Below, piece by piece: positions 5,669-5,814 of a stretch of DNA of 5,814 bases. The notes beneath the pieces were generated by a model that saw only the letters and a list, made by a program, of their open reading frames with translations, had not been told where the DNA came from and did not search any database. Made by a program: the position numbers and the translations under genes. Within the stretch, counting starts at the first letter, position 1. Every line of letters begins with the position of its first letter. Origin of the DNA: Bacteroidota bacterium (GTDB taxonomy: Bacteria; Bacteroidota; Bacteroidia; Chitinophagales; Chitinophagaceae); contig JANYAL010000072.1 of NCBI GenBank assembly GCA_025361325.1, positions 1 through 5,814 of the forward strand, written 5' to 3'.

Positions 5669-5814
5669 ATTGAATTGAATTAATTCCCATCGTCTCTACA
5701 ACGCCAGGAATATTCCTGATCTGTGAAATATTTTGCCTGCCGGCCACCGCTTGCGATCCGTTGTTAAAAAAACTTGGCATGGTTTTCTCTAATGATATGT
5801 TAACTAAAGCGTTC
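5667..5814 (-). CDS. 3' end of an unidentified minus-strand gene (partial)
   Basis: The frame is open from the window edge to TAA at 5667-5669, giving 48 C-terminal residues. The end reads SQIRNIPGVVETMGINSIQ and the preceding part includes NALVNISLEKTMPSFFNNG. Composition looks protein-like, and the stop codon abuts the bidirectional terminator exactly where a convergent gene should end. An internal ATG would give only 36 residues, so a longer gene continuing past 5814 is more likely. I do not recognise the family from this tail. Confidence 0.55.
   Translation of the reverse strand, partial: NALVNISLEKTMPSFFNNGSQAVAGRQNISQIRNIPGVVETMGINSIQ

Overview
The window looks like chromosomal DNA from a member of the Bacteroidota, most like Chitinophagaceae. 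The evidence is a large exported repeat protein ending in a type IX secretion (T9SS) type A sorting domain, a small Tyr-rich secreted protein of a kind common in that phylum, AT-rich gene starts without Shine-Dalgarno sequences, and an AI-2E-type permease with phylum-typical sequence. The genus is inference.

Layout. Positions 1-42 hold a strong symmetrical terminator. Positions 74-3112 (minus) encode a 1012-residue T9SS cargo protein: signal peptide, eleven tandem Ig/PKD-like modules of about 80 residues, and a C-terminal sorting domain. Its middle repeats also show a 480-bp two-module higher-order period. Positions 3113-3710 contain no credible gene, but hold a 23-bp-spaced pair of 12-bp direct repeats, a nested palindrome and a probable terminator. 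Positions 3711-4214 (minus) encode a 167-residue secreted protein with a His/Lys/Gly-rich tail. After a 226-bp gap comes the C-terminal part of an AI-2E-family membrane protein (minus, 4441 to about 4908). It runs head-to-head into the C-terminal part of an astacin-like zinc metallopeptidase (plus, about 4906-5604). A perfect bidirectional terminator (5636-5668) separates this from the 3' end of an unidentified minus-strand gene that leaves the window at 5814.

The most noteworthy point is the join near 4904-4909. Both flanking genes lack their 5' portions, and the breakpoint falls on GAATTC. Coding similarity switches there from one family on the minus strand to another on the plus strand. 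This is either an inversion or rearrangement breakpoint in the real genome, or a cloning or assembly chimera. If it is a chimera, the two sides are not true neighbours.

The genes do not form a recognisable pathway. The adhesin-like protein and the small exported protein are probably separate monocistronic cell-envelope genes. I see no CRISPR array, transposase, tRNA, rRNA, phage gene or defence system, and no convincing new multi-gene system.
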